A program made the translations under genes and the position numbers. From the NCBI GenBank assembly GCA_934373455.1, contig CAKRON010000101.1:1-9188 (forward strand): 9,188 bases of DNA, read 5' to 3'. The notes beneath the pieces are model-generated. The model was not told the DNA's origin. It was given only the letters and a program-made list of their open reading frames with translations, and searched no databases. Below, piece by piece: positions 6,951 to 9,188 of this stretch (position 1 is the first letter of the stretch; each line of letters opens with the position of its first letter). Source of the stretch: an uncultured Marvinbryantia sp. (GTDB lineage Bacteria > Bacillota > Clostridia > Lachnospirales > Lachnospiraceae).

Positions 6951-8216
6951 TTACATGGCAGTAACACGTTCGAAGATATCTACGGATTCCTGCATCAGCT
7001 TATCGGTATCATGTACATAGGTCTGAAGGGTGGTAGATATGTTCGTATGGCCAAGTCGCATCTGTACGTCCTTGATATTGGCTCCGCCCTCGATGAGCAG
7101 GGTAGCGTGAGTGTGACGCAGACTGTGGTAATCAAAGGCAAGCTGTAATTCGCTGTGAATGACGCGGGAGCAGTATTTGAATGAATCGGTGGAAGTGTAC
7201 TGGCCGTTCTCAGCTACGCAGACCATCCGGATGCGTGGGAGCTGCACTTCCACACACTTCTGGATCGGCACGATCCGGAACATATCATTCCCCTTTTCAT
7301 CCGTCTCTTTTTTCAGAACATGGACTGTGTAATATTCGCCATACTTCAATTCGTTCTTCTTCTGGGATATCTGCTCGGTCTTCAATGCCTGGTATAGTGT
7401 CTCCCCGAACTTGATAGTTCTGACAGAGGTTGGAGTTTTGGTACTTCCGAAGTACCAGGAAGATCGAAGCTCTTTCTTTCCTTTCTGTTCGATTACCTTC
7501 CGGATGTCTGCTCCGAAGTTACGCTTCACTACCTGTTTATTCACTGAGAGTGTACGGTTATCCAGATCGATATCATCCCAGGTCAGCGCAAAAGTTTCAC
7601 TGATGCGAAGCCCGGTATAGAATCCGATCATTAGTGGTATGTAGTATCTGGTTCCGCGGAACCGGTCAATGATCTGATTCCATTCATCCAGTGTCAGTAT
7701 GATGCGTTCCCGTGGTTTACGTTCAATCTTAGGGAACTTTACGTAGGACATGGGGTTCTGTTGGATGTAGTGCAACGGCTCTACTGCATAATTCAGAGCA
7801 GCAGAGAAGGTAGTCAGGATCCCAACAATATGACTTCTGGCATACCCGTGCGTCTTCAGGTCATTGGCGTACTCTTGAAGCATGGCTGGAGTGACAGCAC
7901 GCAGCTTATAGAATCCGAAGCGTGGCTTCAGATGGTTCTTGATGATCTGCAGGTAGCCTACCTGTGTGTTATATTTCAGGTTGACTTTGCAGTACAGTTT
8001 ATACCATTGATCCAGATAGTCACTGACTGTCACCTCAACTGGATCATAGATATCACCGGTATGATTGAATTCATTGAGAGCGGCAACCAGGGCTTTTTCT
8101 GCTTCCCGTTTTGTCTTGAATCCGGATTTTTCTTTTCGTTTCCGTTTACCATCGATCACACCCAGTTCCAGACAGTAGGACCAGGAATTTCCTCTTTTTC
8201 TGACATTTCCATTCAT
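6951..8216 (-). CDS. int: Tyrosine recombinase / site-specific integrase (Tn916-type layout)
   Basis: This 421-residue integrase would catalyse integration and excision of the element. Three parts are visible: an N-terminal arm-type DNA-binding domain (about 1-55; RKRGNSWSYCLELG, then GFKTKREAEKAL), a SAM-like core-binding domain (about 62-150), and a C-terminal catalytic domain (about 172-415). The full catalytic set is present: R204 (TGLRISE), K260 (GSTKT), H364-x-x-R367 (HSLRH), H390 (LGHTN) and the nucleophile Y400 (QTYVH). It is therefore probably functional. The ATG at 8216 has AAGGAAGG 8 nt upstream, and that site lies in a potential hairpin (see the leader feature). No excisionase gene is recognisable upstream. 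The 3' end faces rlmD and is followed by a hairpin at 6888-6936. Coordinates and product are firm; its target site is inferred. Confidence 0.94.
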   Translation of the reverse strand: MNGNVRKRGNSWSYCLELGVIDGKRKRKEKSGFKTKREAEKALVAALNEFNHTGDIYDPVEVTVSDYLDQWYKLYCKVNLKYNTQVGYLQIIKNHLKPRFGFYKLRAVTPAMLQEYANDLKTHGYARSHIVGILTTFSAALNYAVEPLHYIQQNPMSYVKFPKIERKPRERIILTLDEWNQIIDRFRGTRYYIPLMIGFYTGLRISETFALTWDDIDLDNRTLSVNKQVVKRNFGADIRKVIEQKGKKELRSSWYFGSTKTPTSVRTIKFGETLYQALKTEQISQKKNELKYGEYYTVHVLKKETDEKGNDMFRIVPIQKCVEVQLPRIRMVCVAENGQYTSTDSFKYCSRVIHSELQLAFDYHSLRHTHATLLIEGGANIKDVQMRLGHTNISTTLQTYVHDTDKLMQESVDIFERVTAM

Positions 8217-8221
8217 AAAAA

Positions 8222-8297
8222 CACCTTCCTTTTGGTTATTGAGTACACAAAGGAAAGGTGCTATAATAATATAGCCCCGTTAATATATCACCTTCCT
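8222..8297 (-). promoter_or_regulatory. Integrase leader with three mutually pairing segments around the ribosome site
   Basis: On the minus strand, in transcription order, the leader holds AGGAAGGTG (8297-8289), CACCTTTCCTTT (8260-8249), then AAAGGAAGGTG (8232-8222), which contains the integrase ribosome site. The middle segment can pair with the last one (11 bp with one bulged T, 16-nt loop), hiding the ribosome site. It can also pair with the first one, freeing it. This is the layout of a two-state translational switch. Whether the first segment is transcribed depends on the promoter used; it is included if transcription starts near 8651. Confidence 0.5.
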
Positions 8298-8346
8298 AAG
8301 TGTATGTTATTGGGTTCGAGCTCTGGTCGCTGGCACGATCGGGGCT
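8273..8346. repeat. 7-bp inverted repeat closing a 74-bp segment
   Basis: AGCCCCG (8273-8279) and CGGGGCT (8340-8346) are perfect complements 74 bp apart end to end. Inside lie GGGTTCGAGCTC and, on the minus strand, a small CACTT-AGGA-AGGTG hairpin. In the integrase leader this could act as the closing stem of a structured domain. The size and GGTTCGA string recall a tRNA, but the T and anticodon arms do not fold correctly on either strand. Confidence 0.4.
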
Positions 8347-8382
8347 CATTTTCTTGTTGCTTTATGGACTATGACACCCCCT

Positions 8383-8411
8383 TTGACAGAAGTCTTTGGG
8401 AATGCTATATT
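8383..8411 (+). promoter_or_regulatory. Consensus sigma-A promoter for an intergenic plus-strand RNA
   Basis: A perfect TTGACA (8383-8388), a 17-bp spacer and TATATT (8406-8411) are seen, with TGC giving an extended -10. Both flanking genes are on the other strand, so this promoter must serve a transcript contained in the intergenic region. The predicted start is near 8418. Confidence 0.78.
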
Positions 8412-8417
8412 GATGAT

Positions 8418-8540
8418 GCAAGCACTACATGGGGTTGGTTACTTGCACATTAACTTTTCCTGTATTTACAGCACTGGTATGACGGAAGAGCTACAGGAAG
8501 CTCAGGTGAAACGCTGGAAGTTTAACTTCTGGCGTTTTTC
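8418..8540 (+). ncRNA. Candidate structured small RNA, about 120 nt, unrecognised family
   Basis: The segment lies between a consensus promoter (8383-8411) and a strong intrinsic terminator (8509-8540), and holds no credible ORF. The predicted RNA has a 6-bp hairpin near the 5' end (TGCAAG 8417-8422 with CTTGCA 8442-8447, 19-nt loop). It then has TTCCTGTA (8457-8464), which complements TACAGGAA (8492-8499). A competing hairpin, GAGCT (8488-8492) with AGCTC (8499-8503), has loop ACAGGA that is complementary to TCCTGT (8458-8463), so a pseudoknot or two-state fold is possible. It matches no riboswitch or housekeeping RNA that I can recall. It lies antisense to any transcript running from 8651 into the integrase gene, so it may control that transcript. 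Confidence 0.55.
8509..8540 (+). terminator. Intrinsic terminator of the intergenic RNA
   Basis: A 12-bp stem (AAACGCTGGAAG 8509-8520 with 8526-8537, two G-T wobbles) closes a TTTAA loop and runs directly into TTTTTC. It has no plus-strand gene upstream other than the proposed small RNA. Confidence 0.85.
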
Positions 8541-8577
8541 TTTGCACCAAATGGCTGCCAATGTTTGAATAACGTAT

Positions 8578-8603
8578 AAGGTCCCGCATAAATGCGAGAC
8601 CTT
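8578..8603. terminator. Second hairpin downstream of the small RNA, possible bidirectional terminator
   Basis: AAGGTC (8578-8583) pairs with GACCTT (8598-8603), and CGCA (8585-8588) with TGCG (8593-8596), around a TAAA loop and one C-A mismatch. T-tracts are short on both strands, so termination would be weak. On the minus strand it would lie in the first 75 nt of an RNA starting near 8651, where it could attenuate transcription into the integrase gene. Confidence 0.5.
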
Positions 8604-8657
8604 TCCGAATAATAACTTAGATCCTGTAATAATGTCCTATAGACAAGATTTACTGTT

Positions 8658-8686
8658 ATTATAATTTATGTCATGCCTCGAGTCAA
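8658..8686 (-). promoter_or_regulatory. Consensus sigma-A promoter reading towards the integrase
   Basis: On the minus strand, TTGACT (8686-8681) and TATAAT (8663-8658) are spaced by exactly 17 bp. It begins right after the stop codon of the gene at 8687 and would start RNA near 8651. No other good promoter was found between here and the integrase, so it is the best candidate for integrase expression, with a leader of about 435 nt. It faces the plus-strand promoter at 8383-8411. Confidence 0.7.
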
Positions 8687-9188
8687 TTATTTGCGGTGTT
8701 TGGCTTTTTCGGAATCGGAAAGAGCGGTAAAATATCGATTTCCTTCTTTCCATTCTTTTAAACGATTCTGTTTTATCAGCTTGTTATAACAATGTCTTAC
8801 TTCATCTGCCGTATATCCTTCAAAAGGAACTTTCATCAGGACAGAGCGTTGAATTACTTGTTGTTTTTTTACGTAAGCAACAATCAGAGAATAAAGCTGT
8901 TTTTTTCTTTTTAGTTCTGGCTCAAGTCTGGCATTGAATTCAGATAGTTTACGCACCAGAGCATCATGTGATTGCATACATGGATCATAATCCTCACCAA
9001 GCCAATCTTTGAAATACTTTTCAGGATAAATACTGGTAGTATAGCAATCAGTAGGAACTGCATAGAATTTTTCCCAAAGCGAAACACATTTCTTGCTGAT
9101 TCTATCCACCCATTCGGCTTCTTTAAAATAATTGTAGCCACCATCCTTGAGTTCGGAATAACAAGCCAAGAATTCATCTATGTATGGA
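8687..9188 (-). CDS. Unrecognised protein, C-terminal part only (runs off the right edge)
   Basis: The frame is open from the stop at 8687 to the window edge (166 residues), so the true start lies outside; a TTG at 9169 has no ribosome site and should not be taken as the start. The fragment is hydrophilic and helical, rich in K, E, Y and W, with no signal peptide or membrane segment. The last 75 residues or so (from LYSLIVAYVKKQ, through the GYTADEVRHCYNKLIKQNRL region, to WKEGNRYFTALSDSE) look like a winged-helix fold: a helix pair, a recognition-helix-like stretch and a YF-containing wing. That is a visual impression only. It is probably cargo of the element. I do not recognise a family; a regulator, a defence protein or a replication/ATPase protein tail are all possible. 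Confidence 0.7.
   Translation of the reverse strand, partial: PYIDEFLACYSELKDGGYNYFKEAEWVDRISKKCVSLWEKFYAVPTDCYTTSIYPEKYFKDWLGEDYDPCMQSHDALVRKLSEFNARLEPELKRKKQLYSLIVAYVKKQQVIQRSVLMKVPFEGYTADEVRHCYNKLIKQNRLKEWKEGNRYFTALSDSEKAKHRK

Larger units (their letters stand above)
6802..9188. mobile_element. One end of a probable integrative element next to rlmD
   Basis: From the rlmD stop codon onward, conserved chromosomal genes are replaced by a tyrosine integrase, a structured non-coding region and an unrecognised gene. The integrase reads towards rlmD with a short gap, as Tn916-type integrases do relative to their element end. By eye, the integrase gene is richer in G+C than the AT-rich genes to its left. 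No conjugation, relaxase or phage structural gene is visible, so the class (ICE, prophage or satellite) is open. The left boundary is placed at the rlmD stop only by inference, and the right boundary lies outside. Confidence 0.6.

Noticed and set aside
8273..8346. Possible tRNA gene (74 bp, 7-bp acceptor-like stem, GGTTCGA string, CCTTCCTAAG loop-like string)
   Set aside because: The T-loop string is separated from the 3' acceptor arm by extra bases. The T stem would be mostly wobble pairs and the anticodon stem fails on both strands. At most it is a decayed or coincidental resemblance.
7761..8453. 230-codon plus-strand open frame antisense to the integrase
   Set aside because: The integrase on the other strand has every catalytic residue and a proper ribosome site. 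The antisense frame resembles no family and is a by-product of integrase codon use.
8371..8568. Plus-strand open frame of 65 codons over the proposed small RNA
   Set aside because: It begins upstream of the consensus promoter's start site, has no ribosome site, and reads straight through a strong intrinsic terminator (8509-8540). The composition looks like chance.
8495..8591. Short minus-strand frame (about 32 codons, ATG at 8591) as a leader peptide or excisionase
   Set aside because: Its ribosome site and start codon lie inside the 8578-8603 hairpin, the length is too short for an excisionase, and no helix-turn-helix pattern is seen.
1..9188. CRISPR array, toxin-antitoxin pair, retron or diversity-generating element
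   Set aside because: No regularly spaced repeats, no cas, reverse-transcriptase or paired small toxin genes, and no template-variable repeat pair could be seen in the window.

Overview
The window looks like a chromosome segment of a low-GC Gram-positive gut-type bacterium, most likely a Lachnospiraceae-like Clostridia. This is judged from AT-rich, A-ending codon use, AGGAGG-type ribosome sites, sigma-A promoters, and a gene set (TIGR03905-type TSCPD protein, YcdX-type PHP phosphatase, YerC/YecD TrpR-like protein, DUF1836 protein, PcrA, RlmD) that I associate with that family. No rRNA or tRNA gene, CRISPR array or insertion sequence is visible.

Layout: (1) 1-506, minus strand: the 5' part of an ABC-transporter substrate-binding protein gene that loses its family sequence around position 65-70 and stops, so it is a broken gene whose other half is not in the window. 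(2) 572-976: a monocistronic TSCPD gene with its own promoter and intrinsic terminator. (3) 1005-2105: a PHP-domain phosphatase and a TrpR-like regulator in one transcription unit. (4) 2080-2720, minus: a DUF1836 gene that converges on and overlaps the regulator by 26 bp and has a near-consensus promoter. (5) 2745-6801, plus: the PcrA helicase, a small membrane protein with an acidic tail, and the 23S rRNA methyltransferase RlmD. (6) 6802-9188: an accessory region that probably starts at the 3' end of rlmD. It holds a long GC-rich inverted repeat, a tyrosine integrase (minus), a roughly 470-bp non-coding control region, and the 3' part of an unrecognised gene (minus) running off the right edge.

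The housekeeping genes act in DNA repair and unwinding (PcrA), rRNA modification (RlmD) and regulation (YerC-like, DUF1836). The integrase points its 3' end at rlmD, with about 150 bp between them, the arrangement expected at one end of an integrative element inserted at the rlmD 3' end.

The most interesting part is 8217-8690. It has a consensus plus-strand promoter followed by a clean intrinsic terminator, with no credible protein between them: a candidate structured small RNA of about 120 nt. A second consensus promoter faces it on the minus strand and would transcribe across it into the integrase. The integrase leader carries three mutually complementary segments around the ribosome-binding site, which could form a translational switch. 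Together these suggest RNA-based control of integrase expression. That is an inference from sequence only.
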